Notes under the pieces: generated by a model
Database searches by the model: none
Seen by the model: only the letters and a program-made list of their open reading frames with translations
What the model was told of the DNA's origin: nothing
Part shown: positions 7,887-16,811 of the stretch, in pieces
Layout of the letters: the number at the start of each line of letters is the position of its first letter
Numbering within the stretch: position 1 is the stretch's first letter
NCBI GenBank assembly: GCA_017404555.1
Contig: JAFRCD010000006.1
Location: forward strand, 62,001 to 126,000
From: Bacilli bacterium
GTDB taxonomy: Bacteria > Bacillota_I > Bacilli_A > RF39 > UBA660
Direction of reading: 5' to 3'
Length of the DNA stretch: 64,000 nt
Made by a program: the position numbers and the translations under genes

Positions 7887-10800
7887 ATGAAAAAGATAAT
7901 GGATGGTAATGAAGCTTGTGCTTATTCTGCTTATAATTTTACAGAAGTAGCAGGAATATATCCAATTACTCCAGCTAGTCCCATGTCAGAAGTTACTGAT
8001 AAATGGGCTGGTGAAGATAAGAAAAACTTCTTTGGTATGCCAGTTAAAATAGTAGAGATGCAGAGTGAAGCAGGAGCTATTGGAATGGTACATGGTAGCT
8101 TACTTGCGGGTTGTTTATCTTCTACTTATACATCTAGTCAAGGACTTCTTTTAATGATACCAAATATGTATAAGATAGCAGGTGAGGGACTTCCTTGTGT
8201 TATCAATGTAGCGGCTCGTTCACTGTCTACTCATGCTTTATCAATTTTTGGTGATCATCAAGATATATATGCGGTTAGATCAACTGGTTTTGCGATGATG
8301 GCAATGTCTTCACCACAACAGTGTATGGATCTTACTAATGTATCTTATTTATCAGCTATTAAAGGACGAGTTCCTTTTGTAAACTTTTTTGATGGTTTTA
8401 GAACTAGTCATGAACTATCTAAAATAGATGTTATTGATAGTAACGAGGTAAAATCTCTTATTGATCAGAAGGCACTTAAAGAATTCCGTGATGAGGCAAT
8501 GAATCCTGATAAACCTTACACTAGAGGTACAGCTCAAAATGAAGATATTTATTTTCAAATTACTGAAGCTCGTAATAAATACTATGATAAATTACCAGAC
8601 ATAGTAGCTGATTACATGAAAGAGATTAATTTAATTGCGGGTACTAAATATGCTCCATTTAATTATTATGGTTCACCTCGAGCTACTAAATTAATTGTGG
8701 CGATGGGTTCTGTTTGTGAAACAATTAAAGAAGTGGTTAAACACCTTAATAAAAAGAAAAATGAATATGGTTTAGTAGAAGTTCATCTTTATAGACCATT
8801 TTCTACTAAATATTTCTTAAAAGCTATTCCGAAGACAGTTAAGAAAATTGCTGTTTTGGATCGGACTAAAGAAGCAGGAAGTAGTGGAGAGCCATTATAT
8901 TTAGATGTGGTTAAGACAATTAAAGATATTGAAAGTAAAGTATTGGTTGTTGGGGGTCGTTATGGCCTTTCATCTAAGAATACAACACCAGCTATGATTA
9001 AAGGTGTATTTGACTTTTTGGATAGCAAAGATGTTCATAGTAACTTTACAGTAGGAATTGAAGATGATGTGACTAATTTAAGTATTAAATATGATCCTAG
9101 TTTTGTTTTGCCAAATAATCATACTGATTTCTTGATTTATGGTTATGGCAGTGATGGAATGGTTAGTGCTTCTAAAGATATTTTGAAAATTACTGGTAAT
9201 CATTCTAATGCTTATGTACAGGGATATTTTAGATATGATTCTAAAAAATCTGGGGGTATTACTATTTCTAATTTACGGTTTGCTAAAGATAGAATAACTT
9301 CGCCTTATTATATTGAAGAAGCGAAGATGGTTGTCTGTACAAAGGACGCTTATTTAGGAAAACTTTCAATGTTAGAGAATATTAAAAAGGATGGTATTTT
9401 CTTACTTAATACTGATGAAGATGAGATAACTGTTCTAGATAAGATGAGTGTTAAAGATAAGAAAATATTACAAGATAAAAATATTAAATTCTATATAGTT
9501 AATGCTTCTAAAATAGCTTTTGATAATGGTCTTCGTGGTAAGATAAGTGCCATTATGGAAGTTTTAATCTTTAAACTAGGAAAAGTCATTGATTTTGATT
9601 TTGCTTGTAAAAAGATTAAAGATAGTATAAATGTCCGTTTTTCTCATAAGGGGAATGATATTGCGAAAAAAAATATCGAGGCTATTGATGAAGCAGTTAA
9701 TGCTTTAAAAAGGGTTAAAGTTCCTAATGTAACTTTTGATGAAATTGTTGAAGAAAAGAAAGACATGTTTGATTTAATAGGTGCTATGGAAGGAGATGTT
9801 CTTCCGGTTAGTAGTTTTATTACTAATGCTCATGGTGCTCATGATGCAGCAACCTCTAGATTTGATAAAAGAAAGATTTCCAATATAGTACCAAAGTATT
9901 GTAGTGAAAACTGTTCTACTTGTGGTTTGTGTTCACTAGTTTGTCCGCATGCAGTTATTAGGCCTTATCTTTTAGACGAGAAGGAAGTAGAGGAAGCACC
10001 AGAAAGTTTAAAAGGAAAGCTTATTGATGCTAATATCAAAGATGCTAATTTGAAGTTTACTATTGGTATCAGTATTGATGATTGTACTGGTTGTGGACTT
10101 TGTGCTGGTATTTGTCCGGGTCTTAAAGATAAAAAGGCTTTAAAGATGACAGATAAAAACAAATTAAAAGAAGAAGTAGAAGAAAATGAATATTTAATTA
10201 ATGAAGTGAGTGAGAAAAAAGATGTCTTAAATCGCTTTACAATTAAAGGTAGTCAATTAGTAGAACCTAAATTTGAATTTAGTGGAGCTTGTTCAGGATG
10301 TGGAGAGACACCATATATAAAACTTTTGACTCAGTTATTTGGTGATAATATGATTATTGCTAACGCAACGGGTTGTTCCTCTATTTATGGAGCTTCAACT
10401 CCTTCGATGCCATATAGTGTTCCGTGGGCCAATTCTTTATTTGAAGATAATGCTGAATTTGGTTATGGAATGAAATATGCTGATGAGGCTATGAAAGATA
10501 GAATTAAGAAAGTGATTAGTGAAAATCTTTCTAAAGTAAAAAAAGAAGAGGAAAAGATTTATAAAGATTATTTAGAAAACATTAATAGTGATACTGCCGA
10601 TAAACTTTTAGAAATTGTTGATAAAAGTAAAATCTCTGAATTGAAGAAGTTAAAAGACTTTATTAAACCAAAATCAGTTTGGATGATTGGTGGCGATGGA
10701 TGGGCTTATGATATTGGATTCTCTGGTATTGATCATGTTTTGTCTAATAAAGAAAATGTTAATATCTTAGTTCTTGATACAGAGTGTTATTCAAATACTG

Positions 10801-11315
10801 GTGGTCAGCAATCAAAATCTACTAGAGAAGGAGCAGTTGTTAAATTTGCTTCTACTGGTAAAGAAACACCAAAGAAAGATTTAGCTGCAATAGCTCTTAC
10901 ATATCCAAATGCTTATGTAGGAACAATTTCTTTAGGCGCTAATCCAATGCAAGCTATTAACACTATGAAGGAAGCTGAAAACTATAATGGACCATCAATT
11001 ATTATTGCCTATGCTCCTTGTATAGCCCATGGTATTTTAAAAGGTATTCAAGATAGTATTAATACAGAAAAGAAAGCTACAGAATCTGGTTATTTTCCAT
11101 TATTTAGATATAATCCAGAGACTGATGAATTTAAAATTGATTCCAAAGCTGATTTTTCTAAGTATTATGAATTTATTGCTTCTGAAGACCGCTATCGCTC
11201 TTTGAAGAAATTAAATAAGAATTATCGAGAAATGTTAGAAGATAATAAGAATAATGCGGAAAAACGCTTTGATCATTTAGAAGATATTTTAAACAACAAA
11301 AAAGAAGAGAAATAA
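7887..11315 (+). CDS. nifJ: Pyruvate:ferredoxin (flavodoxin) oxidoreductase
   Basis: Oxidises pyruvate with CoA to acetyl-CoA and CO2, passing electrons to ferredoxin or flavodoxin. This is the central oxygen-sensitive step of anaerobic fermentation. At 1142 residues it is the full-length single-chain type. The order is an N-terminal pyruvate/thiamine domain (G-N-E-A-C-A-Y, Y-P-I-T-P-A-S-P), the gamma-like domain, and two ferredoxin cassettes at about 675-740 (C-S-x-x-C-S-T-C-G-L-C-S-L-V-C-P and C-T-G-C-G-L-C-A-G-I-C-P). The thiamine-diphosphate domain follows (C-S-G-C-G-E-T-P near 806 and G-G-D-G-W-A-Y-D-I-G near 935). AGAGGATGA precedes the ATG. It is transcribed alone. The small ferredoxin at 40302-40496 is a plausible electron acceptor. 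Confidence 0.97.
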   Translation: MKKIMDGNEACAYSAYNFTEVAGIYPITPASPMSEVTDKWAGEDKKNFFGMPVKIVEMQSEAGAIGMVHGSLLAGCLSSTYTSSQGLLLMIPNMYKIAGEGLPCVINVAARSLSTHALSIFGDHQDIYAVRSTGFAMMAMSSPQQCMDLTNVSYLSAIKGRVPFVNFFDGFRTSHELSKIDVIDSNEVKSLIDQKALKEFRDEAMNPDKPYTRGTAQNEDIYFQITEARNKYYDKLPDIVADYMKEINLIAGTKYAPFNYYGSPRATKLIVAMGSVCETIKEVVKHLNKKKNEYGLVEVHLYRPFSTKYFLKAIPKTVKKIAVLDRTKEAGSSGEPLYLDVVKTIKDIESKVLVVGGRYGLSSKNTTPAMIKGVFDFLDSKDVHSNFTVGIEDDVTNLSIKYDPSFVLPNNHTDFLIYGYGSDGMVSASKDILKITGNHSNAYVQGYFRYDSKKSGGITISNLRFAKDRITSPYYIEEAKMVVCTKDAYLGKLSMLENIKKDGIFLLNTDEDEITVLDKMSVKDKKILQDKNIKFYIVNASKIAFDNGLRGKISAIMEVLIFKLGKVIDFDFACKKIKDSINVRFSHKGNDIAKKNIEAIDEAVNALKRVKVPNVTFDEIVEEKKDMFDLIGAMEGDVLPVSSFITNAHGAHDAATSRFDKRKISNIVPKYCSENCSTCGLCSLVCPHAVIRPYLLDEKEVEEAPESLKGKLIDANIKDANLKFTIGISIDDCTGCGLCAGICPGLKDKKALKMTDKNKLKEEVEENEYLINEVSEKKDVLNRFTIKGSQLVEPKFEFSGACSGCGETPYIKLLTQLFGDNMIIANATGCSSIYGASTPSMPYSVPWANSLFEDNAEFGYGMKYADEAMKDRIKKVISENLSKVKKEEEKIYKDYLENINSDTADKLLEIVDKSKISELKKLKDFIKPKSVWMIGGDGWAYDIGFSGIDHVLSNKENVNILVLDTECYSNTGGQQSKSTREGAVVKFASTGKETPKKDLAAIALTYPNAYVGTISLGANPMQAINTMKEAENYNGPSIIIAYAPCIAHGILKGIQDSINTEKKATESGYFPLFRYNPETDEFKIDSKADFSKYYEFIASEDRYRSLKKLNKNYREMLEDNKNNAEKRFDHLEDILNNKKEEK

Positions 11316-11328
11316 ATCTCTTCTTTTT
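11298..11328. terminator. Bidirectional terminator between PFOR and the minus-strand small RNA
   Basis: Stem of at least 12 bp (A-run plus GAAGAGA / TCTCTTC plus T-run) with AATAAA loop. It has T-runs on both strands, so it can stop transcription from either side. Confidence 0.8.
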
Positions 11329-11435
11329 GTTTTATCTAGGAAGTTGCACCCCCTGAGGGCAACTTCCAAAAAGAATAAAAAGGGGTTGGCTAGTGTGATA
11401 CTAGCGACCGATTCGCCTAATAACCGAATCGGTAT
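11298..11435 (-). ncRNA. Putative small structured RNA, family unknown
   Basis: A 240-base gap between PFOR and the next gene holds no protein but strong secondary structure. On the minus strand a promoter (TTGACA-17-TAGTAT at 11469-11441) would start an RNA near 11434, and the bidirectional terminator at 11298-11328 would end it, giving about 135 nt. Reading 5' to 3' on the minus strand, there are three hairpins. The first is a 9-bp hairpin (ACCGATTCG / CGAATCGGT), the second a 6-bp hairpin (GCTAGT / ACTAGC), and the third a 9-bp hairpin (GGAAGTTGC / GCAACTTCC) whose loop holds AGGGGGT. That loop could pair with an upstream ACCCCT linker as a pseudoknot. I do not recognise it as 6S, SRP, RNase P or tmRNA. 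Confidence 0.5.
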
Positions 11436-11440
11436 GGTTT

Positions 11441-11469
11441 ATACTAATCGAAATGGTCCCTTTTGTCAA
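11441..11469 (-). promoter_or_regulatory. Minus-strand promoter of the putative small RNA
   Basis: On the minus strand: consensus TTGACA (11469-11464), 17-base spacer, TAGTAT (11446-11441). No gene is correctly placed for it other than the structured RNA. Confidence 0.6.
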
Positions 11470-11555
11470 CAAAAAATGTGAAAAAAATTAAATTTTTAAA
11501 AAAGAGTACTAATAAGCTTGAAAATATGATAAACTATTTATATAAGAGGTGTAAT

Positions 11556-12080
11556 ATGTTTAAAAAGAGTAAAGAAATACCTAAGACAAATTATATACTT
11601 TTTGCCATTATGATTTTGGCGGTTATTCTAGTGTTATTCTTCATAACTAGCTTTTATAGAAACAGAGTAAATGAGATGAAGGAAATACCAGTTATTAGAG
11701 ACTATTTATTGGAGATTAATCCAGTAGAGGTAGATAACTATATAATTGAACATCCGGGAGCTGTTTTATATATTTGTCAACCTAGTGATGATGTATGTCG
11801 TAATTTTGAGAAAAAGTTTAAGAAATTTGCTGAAAAGAACAATTTATATAATTATGTGACTTTCGTTAATTTAAATCATACTGATGTTTATGAATTCTTT
11901 GATAAGTTTAATATTAACTATGTTACTAAGAAAGAAATAACTACTAATTATCCAGTAGTAGTTCTATTTGAGGACGGTAAAGTAAAGAGTTTTGTTCAAG
12001 GAAAGAAAGATAAACCATTGACTGTTGATGATGTTAAATACTTTTTAAAGATTAATGAAATAGGAGAAAACTTTGAATAA
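11556..12080 (+). CDS. Membrane-anchored thioredoxin-fold-like protein of unknown function
   Basis: I chose ATG 11556 (MFKKSKEI), preceded by AGAGGTG; the longer frame reaches back toward the small-RNA promoter region. The 174-residue product has one membrane segment (about 15-37) and an outward-facing domain. The stretch V-L-Y-I-C-Q-P-S-D-D-V-C-R-N-F and the later YPVVVLFEDGKVKSF with its Pro look like a thioredoxin fold. However, the two cysteines are seven apart rather than in a CxxC, so it may not be a classical redox enzyme. It overlaps trmL by 8 bases, so the two are probably cotranscribed. Compare the CEYC-bearing protein at 48319-48879. Confidence 0.55.
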   Translation: MFKKSKEIPKTNYILFAIMILAVILVLFFITSFYRNRVNEMKEIPVIRDYLLEINPVEVDNYIIEHPGAVLYICQPSDDVCRNFEKKFKKFAEKNNLYNYVTFVNLNHTDVYEFFDKFNINYVTKKEITTNYPVVVLFEDGKVKSFVQGKKDKPLTVDDVKYFLKINEIGENFE

Positions 12081-12576
12081 TATAGTTTTATATGAACCAG
12101 AAATACCTCAAAATACTGGCAATATTATGCGAACTTGTGTAGCGACTAATACCAAGCTTCATTTAATTAAACCGCTTGGTTTTTCTTTGGAAGATAAGTA
12201 TTTAAAGAGAAGTGGTCTTGATTATATACCTAAACTCGATTATGAAGTTTATGAAAATTTTGAGGAGTTTAAGAAAAAGAACAAGGGAAAGTATTATTTC
12301 TTTACTCGTTATGGTAAAAAGCCACATACTAGTTTTGATTATACTGAAGGTGATAACTTATATTTTATCTTTGGTAAAGAATCTACTGGTATTCCTAAGG
12401 AAATATTACAAGAAGATTTAGATCATTGTATGAGAATACCAATGAGTGCCAATGTTAGAGCTTTAAATCTATCTAATAGTGTTGCGATTGTTTTATATGA
12501 AGCTCTTCGGCAACAAGATTTTAATGATCTTTTAAGATATGAACCACATAAAGGACAAGATTATTTATGGAAGTAA
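12073..12576 (+). CDS. trmL: tRNA (cytidine/uridine-34 2'-O)-methyltransferase TrmL
   Basis: SPOUT-class enzyme that methylates the ribose at the wobble position of tRNA-Leu isoacceptors, using S-adenosylmethionine. The 167-residue length is typical. Conserved blocks are visible in order: Y-E-P-E-I-P-Q-N-T-G-N-I-M-R-T-C near the N-terminus, the F-G-K-E-S-T-G-I-P knot motif near 100, and R-I-P-M...N-V-R-A-L-N-L-S-N-S-V-A near 125. Translation starts at TTG 12073, with GGAGA upstream inside the preceding gene, which it overlaps by 8 bases. Confidence 0.93.
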   Translation: MNNIVLYEPEIPQNTGNIMRTCVATNTKLHLIKPLGFSLEDKYLKRSGLDYIPKLDYEVYENFEEFKKKNKGKYYFFTRYGKKPHTSFDYTEGDNLYFIFGKESTGIPKEILQEDLDHCMRIPMSANVRALNLSNSVAIVLYEALRQQDFNDLLRYEPHKGQDYLWK

Positions 12577-12588
12577 TCTTGTTTTTTT
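12557..12588 (+). terminator. Intrinsic terminator
   Basis: AAGATTA / TAATCTT stem (12557-12563 and 12574-12580) followed by G and a T-run, overlapping the end of trmL. Confidence 0.75.
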
Positions 12589-12607
12589 GTTTTTCTTTTG
12601 ATATACT
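12579..12607 (+). promoter_or_regulatory. Promoter at the head of the composite secretion locus
   Basis: TTGTTT (12579-12584), 17-base spacer, TATACT (12602-12607) preceded by TGa, so an extended -10. It partly overlaps the trmL terminator. The next good candidate promoter downstream is near 24127. Confidence 0.6.
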
Positions 12608-12632
12608 AATAGAAGAATAGGAGGGTGGGTCT

Positions 12633-14189
12633 ATGGTATTTAGAAAACCTTATGCTTTTTTAATTAAAAACTTTAGAAAAATTCATATTCTCATGCTTCT
12701 TTTGGTTATATATGTTTATGTTAAAAACATAAGACTTTTAGCATTTGTTAGAAATTATGTTGCTTTACAATCATATAATTCTGCTTTAGAGTCGATTGAT
12801 AAATATATCGGCTTTTTACCATATTTGGCAATTCTTTTGATTTTGGTAATAACGGGATTATTGATTTATTTGTTCTTATATAAAAAGAAGCCTTGGAAAT
12901 TATACTTAATAATTATTTTGGCATATGTTTTGATGTTTATTGGTTTTAATATGGCTGGTAGTTATTTTCATAATTATGATGCCAATTCAACTATCGCTGG
13001 AGCTATGGCGGTTAGAGATGTTTTATTTATTGCCTCTCTTTTACAATATCCGGTTTTGGTAATATTAATAATTAGAATTACGGGTATTGACATGAGTAGA
13101 TTTGATTTTGCTCATGATGAAGAGTTTATGTCTTTATCCGCTGAAGATCGCGAAGAGTTTGAAATAAATATTGATATCGATAAGGAAAGTTTTAAGCGAG
13201 GGTTTAAAAGAGTTTTTCGTAATCTTAATTATTTCTATCAAGAGCACAAGTATATTGTGCGGCTTTTAAGTGTTGTTATAGTAGGAATAATTGGTTTTGT
13301 TGCTTATTATAATATTTTTATTGTCAACAAGGTTTATAAAGAGGGAACTGTTTTAAAAACGTTGGATTATGCTATTAAGATAAACAAGTCTTATTTTACA
13401 AATACTAATTATCAAGGAAAAAAGATTTCTAAGAATAATTTTGTAATTTTAGATTTAACAGTTAAGAATAATGGTGCTTCTAGAACAATGAATGTTGAGC
13501 GGTTTCATATTGTTAATAAGAATAGCGATCAAACCAATACATACTACTATAATAAAGAATTTAGAGATTTGGGAACTCCTTATGAGTCATTCGAATTAAA
13601 AAGAGATAAAGAAAAAAGATTTTTACTTATTTATAAAGTTGATAAGACTTTGGAAAAAGATAATTTTAGTTTGTATTATCAGACAGTAGTGGATGGTACT
13701 GATTCCAAATTAATTAAAATGAAACTTAATTTAGAAGATGTTAGCAATGTAAAAACGATGGCCAAAGTCAAATTGGGTGAAGAGCAAAAACTTGAAGAAT
13801 TGAAAGGAACGACCGAAGAAATAACGATTAGTGATTGCTTAATTGATGATAGTTTTTCATATAATTATTATTCGCGTTTTAGTGATGATACAAGTGGATT
13901 AGAGAGCGAAGATGTAACAGCCAAAACAGGACAAAAAATTATGAAATTAGAAATGATAACTTCTTCTTTAGACAATCAAGATTTGGTTGACTTTTCTCTA
14001 ATGTATGGTAAAATAAAATATGAGGATAGTAAAGGTAAGAAGAAAGATGTCGCTTTGAAAAACGCTATAGAAAGAGAATACTTTGGCAACAATCTTTATT
14101 TGATCGTCCCTGACGATATTACAAAAGCTACAAAAATAGATTTTATCTTTACCCTTAGAAATAGAAGATACATTTATAATTTAAAATAG
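12633..14189 (+). CDS. Polytopic membrane protein with extracellular Ig-like (DUF4352-type) domain
   Basis: Function not recognised. The 518-residue product has membrane segments at about 15-35, 65-90, 93-112 and 125-148, then a charged cytosolic stretch (about 155-195), a fifth segment near 210-232, and an external C-terminal half. Around 270-350 the pattern FVILDLTVKNNG...YKVDK is that of DUF4352/telokin-like Ig folds that bind other surface proteins. GGAGGG precedes the ATG. It is the first gene of the long co-directional run, 15 bases ahead of the next gene. A scaffold role in the envelope machine encoded behind it is inference. Confidence 0.5.
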   Translation: MVFRKPYAFLIKNFRKIHILMLLLVIYVYVKNIRLLAFVRNYVALQSYNSALESIDKYIGFLPYLAILLILVITGLLIYLFLYKKKPWKLYLIIILAYVLMFIGFNMAGSYFHNYDANSTIAGAMAVRDVLFIASLLQYPVLVILIIRITGIDMSRFDFAHDEEFMSLSAEDREEFEINIDIDKESFKRGFKRVFRNLNYFYQEHKYIVRLLSVVIVGIIGFVAYYNIFIVNKVYKEGTVLKTLDYAIKINKSYFTNTNYQGKKISKNNFVILDLTVKNNGASRTMNVERFHIVNKNSDQTNTYYYNKEFRDLGTPYESFELKRDKEKRFLLIYKVDKTLEKDNFSLYYQTVVDGTDSKLIKMKLNLEDVSNVKTMAKVKLGEEQKLEELKGTTEEITISDCLIDDSFSYNYYSRFSDDTSGLESEDVTAKTGQKIMKLEMITSSLDNQDLVDFSLMYGKIKYEDSKGKKKDVALKNAIEREYFGNNLYLIVPDDITKATKIDFIFTLRNRRYIYNLK

Positions 14190-14204
14190 AGTAAGGAGAT
14201 AAAT

Positions 14205-15989
14205 ATGGAAAGGGAGCAGCTAATAAAGGCAGTAAAAATAGCAGTTACGTGTTTAATAGTGTTTTTGTTTTTATGGTTTTTATTAATTTATCCTTTAGGA
14301 AGTTTTAATAAAAGCGAGAATAAAATGCAAAGCGCTGCAAAACGCTATTTTGAACTTAATCCTTCTAAATTGCCTAGAGAAGGAATGATGGCTACAGTTG
14401 GATTAGCAAAACTTTATAGTAAAAATTATTTAGATGCTCTTTACATTCCTTATACCAAGAAAATGTGTTCGGTGGAGGATTCTTGGGTTAAGGTAAAAAA
14501 AGAAAAGGGTGATTATAAATACTACACTTATTTAAAGTGTGGGATTTTATCGTCTAATGTAGATCATAACGGACCAAATATAGTTTTAAATGGTGATGAG
14601 ACTATTAAATTAGATTTGGACAGTGATTATAAAGAATTGGGAGTTAAAAGCGTAGTTGATAATACTGATGGTAAAATAGATGTCAATAAGGTGAAGATTA
14701 ACAGCTCAACAGTAAACACTTCTAAAGTAGGTACTTATAAAGTTAAATACACAGTAAGTGATAGTTTTAAAAACCAAACAGTAAAGATTAGAACTGTCAT
14801 TGTTCAAAAGACTTTGGCTTCCGCGGTTAAAAAAGCAACTAATAATACAGGGGTTTATAAAGGAGATATAGATAACAATTATATTAGATTTGCTAATACT
14901 TTGTTTAGAATTGTTAAACTAAATAAAGAAGGAACAATTACTCTAGTCAGTGATAATTCCTTGGCCTTTGTTGATTATAATAACCTAGATAATTGGTTAA
15001 ATAAGTATTATTATGATTTATTACCATCTTCATCAAAAAAGTATTTAGTTGATAGTAAATGGTGTGATGAGGAAGTAAAAGATTCTAAGAACTATAAGCA
15101 ATGCCAAAATTCTACTGCGAAGAAGATAAGCGTCTTATCTGTGGCTGATTATAGCAATTCTATTTCTGACGGTGAATCATATTTGTCTAATTATAATAGT
15201 TCTTGGACAAATAACGCTAAAGATGACAATACAGCCTATACTGTTTCAACAGTTTATGGAACTGGTGATTTTAAAGCTAATAATAAAAACGATAATTTGG
15301 GAGTAAGAGTTGCAGTAACAATTAAGAAAGGAACAACTCTTACTAGAGGAGATGGAACTGAGACTAATCCTTATACTTTAGGAGACGTTAAAAGAGGTAA
15401 ATCAAGCTCTAAATTAAATACTAGATTTGTTGGTGAATATATAACTTATGGGGGAATGATTTATCGTATAATAAACACTTCGGAAGACGGTCCTACTAAA
15501 GTTTTGGGAGAATTTGAAGTTGTTGATGAAGAAAGTAGTCCAATAGAAATTGGTTATGAAAAAGAACCTTATATTTATAATCCTCGGCAAAGTGGTAATA
15601 TAGGATATAAGATAAATAATGAACTAAAGGCTTATTTCAAGACAAATTATTTTGTTAATCATGAAATAGAGGTGCCAATTTATAATGATAAAGCTACTTA
15701 TCAAAAAGAAAACAGTACTAAAAAATATAAAGTTAAGTTTTCGGCCCCTAATATGTATGAAATATACAGTTTCCCAGATGATCGTTCTGGAGCAACTGGT
15801 TATTGGATGATAAATTCATCTCAAAGTAAAGATTACCAATACTATACTAATCCATCAGGATTTTTGAAGAACGGAAAAACTGAGTCTTCAGCGGTTACTG
15901 GTGTTAGAATAGTAGGTTATTTAGATCCTAAGTGTAGTATTCTATCTGGGGATGGAACATACGAGGATCCGTATGAGATAGCTAAATAA
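14205..15989 (+). CDS. Membrane-anchored surface protein with Ig-like DUF5011 domain, paralogue of the 37705 protein
   Basis: The protein has one N-terminal membrane segment (about 10-31) and an external remainder of some 560 residues. Near residues 42-70 it has an M-Q-S-A-A-K-R-Y-F and LP segment. An Ig-like domain at about 125-200 starts G-P-N-I-V-L-N-G and resembles the repeats of the autolysin at 2404-5901. A module at about 215-260 has V-Y-K-G-D-I-D-N-N-Y and L-F-R-I-V-K-L. The motif GDGTxxxPY occurs twice (near 385 and at the C-terminus). The first block and the YKG/LFRIVK module recur in the protein at 37705-38916, so the two are paralogues. Biochemical function is unknown. AAGGAG precedes the ATG. 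Confidence 0.55.
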   Translation: MEREQLIKAVKIAVTCLIVFLFLWFLLIYPLGSFNKSENKMQSAAKRYFELNPSKLPREGMMATVGLAKLYSKNYLDALYIPYTKKMCSVEDSWVKVKKEKGDYKYYTYLKCGILSSNVDHNGPNIVLNGDETIKLDLDSDYKELGVKSVVDNTDGKIDVNKVKINSSTVNTSKVGTYKVKYTVSDSFKNQTVKIRTVIVQKTLASAVKKATNNTGVYKGDIDNNYIRFANTLFRIVKLNKEGTITLVSDNSLAFVDYNNLDNWLNKYYYDLLPSSSKKYLVDSKWCDEEVKDSKNYKQCQNSTAKKISVLSVADYSNSISDGESYLSNYNSSWTNNAKDDNTAYTVSTVYGTGDFKANNKNDNLGVRVAVTIKKGTTLTRGDGTETNPYTLGDVKRGKSSSKLNTRFVGEYITYGGMIYRIINTSEDGPTKVLGEFEVVDEESSPIEIGYEKEPYIYNPRQSGNIGYKINNELKAYFKTNYFVNHEIEVPIYNDKATYQKENSTKKYKVKFSAPNMYEIYSFPDDRSGATGYWMINSSQSKDYQYYTNPSGFLKNGKTESSAVTGVRIVGYLDPKCSILSGDGTYEDPYEIAK

Positions 15990-16001
15990 AGGAGGTGTTT
16001 T

Positions 16002-16811
16002 GTGGCTAAAAGCAAAGCCAAGCAGGAAAAGAAACTTCTTATGATTATATCTGTTCTTCTGTTTTGCAGTGTATTTGTTGTTCTATTATCAATGCTTATT
16101 AGAAGTTTTAAACCTTTCTATAAAGTAGAAGATCGAGTAGAACAAGTGCAAAGGGAAGCTAAGAAGAGAAGTGATCTGGTAGAAGGCTGGATTAAAGTAC
16201 AGGGCACTAATATAGATTATCCAATCATCTATAATGATTATTACAAGGGAACAGATTTAAACAATATAAAATATGATTTTGCTTGGAGTAATGAAAAAGT
16301 AGATAAACTTACAAATAGACCTTTGATTGTAGGACACAATTTGCTTAATGTTTCCAAAACACCATTGATAGCTGATCCTAATCATTCTAGATTTGAGCAA
16401 TTGATGAGTTTTGTATATATAGATTTTGTTAAAGATAATAAATATATACAATATACAATTGATGGTAAAAACTATTTGTATAAAATCTTTTCAATATCAT
16501 TTGTAAATGATTCTACTATTGATTATGAAACTGTTTCTATGACTGAAGAAGAATTAGAAAAGTACATAGATAGTAGTATTAAAGACAGTATGTTTGATTT
16601 TGATATTGATGTTTCAAAAGAGGATAAGATAATTACCTTAGTAACTTGTACAAGGATGTTTGGTTATGATAGTGGCAAAACATTTAAAATAGATGCTAGG
16701 ATGGTAAGAGATAAAGAAAGTATCCGAAATTATAAAGTAAAAGAAAAGAAAAAATATAAAAGAATCAAAAAAGTAATGGAAGGAGATAGCGAAGATGAGC
16801 AAGATATTTAA
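16002..16811 (+). CDS. Sortase, class B-like
   Basis: Membrane transpeptidase that cuts a C-terminal sorting motif and links the protein to peptidoglycan or to another pilin. The 269-residue protein has one N-terminal membrane anchor (about 12-33). It carries the class-B signature W-I-K-V-Q-G-T-N-I-D-Y-P-I near 65, catalytic His in V-G-H-N (H112), catalytic Cys in T-L-V-T-C-T-R (C216), and a candidate active-site Arg at 233. Start is GTG 16002 after GGAGGTG. It overlaps the next gene by 17 bases. Class-B-like sortases of Clostridioides difficile are known to accept (S/P)PxTG motifs, matching the two SPVTG proteins in this window. No substrate with such a motif is encoded in the same operon. 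Confidence 0.9.
   Translation: MAKSKAKQEKKLLMIISVLLFCSVFVVLLSMLIRSFKPFYKVEDRVEQVQREAKKRSDLVEGWIKVQGTNIDYPIIYNDYYKGTDLNNIKYDFAWSNEKVDKLTNRPLIVGHNLLNVSKTPLIADPNHSRFEQLMSFVYIDFVKDNKYIQYTIDGKNYLYKIFSISFVNDSTIDYETVSMTEEELEKYIDSSIKDSMFDFDIDVSKEDKIITLVTCTRMFGYDSGKTFKIDARMVRDKESIRNYKVKEKKKYKRIKKVMEGDSEDEQDI

Noticed and set aside
9965-10162. Minus-strand open frame inside the PFOR gene, and many similar minus-strand frames inside other genes (for example 45943-46419, 63509-63943).
   Set aside because: Each lies fully within a strong gene on the other strand, lacks a ribosome-binding site, and has amino acid composition typical of antisense shadows.
11382-11464. A plus-strand riboswitch before the thioredoxin-like gene, closed by AAAAGGG and CCCTTTT.
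   Set aside because: The structure ends about 90 bases before the gene, no plus-strand promoter precedes it after the PFOR terminator, and the minus-strand promoter and terminator give a better explanation.
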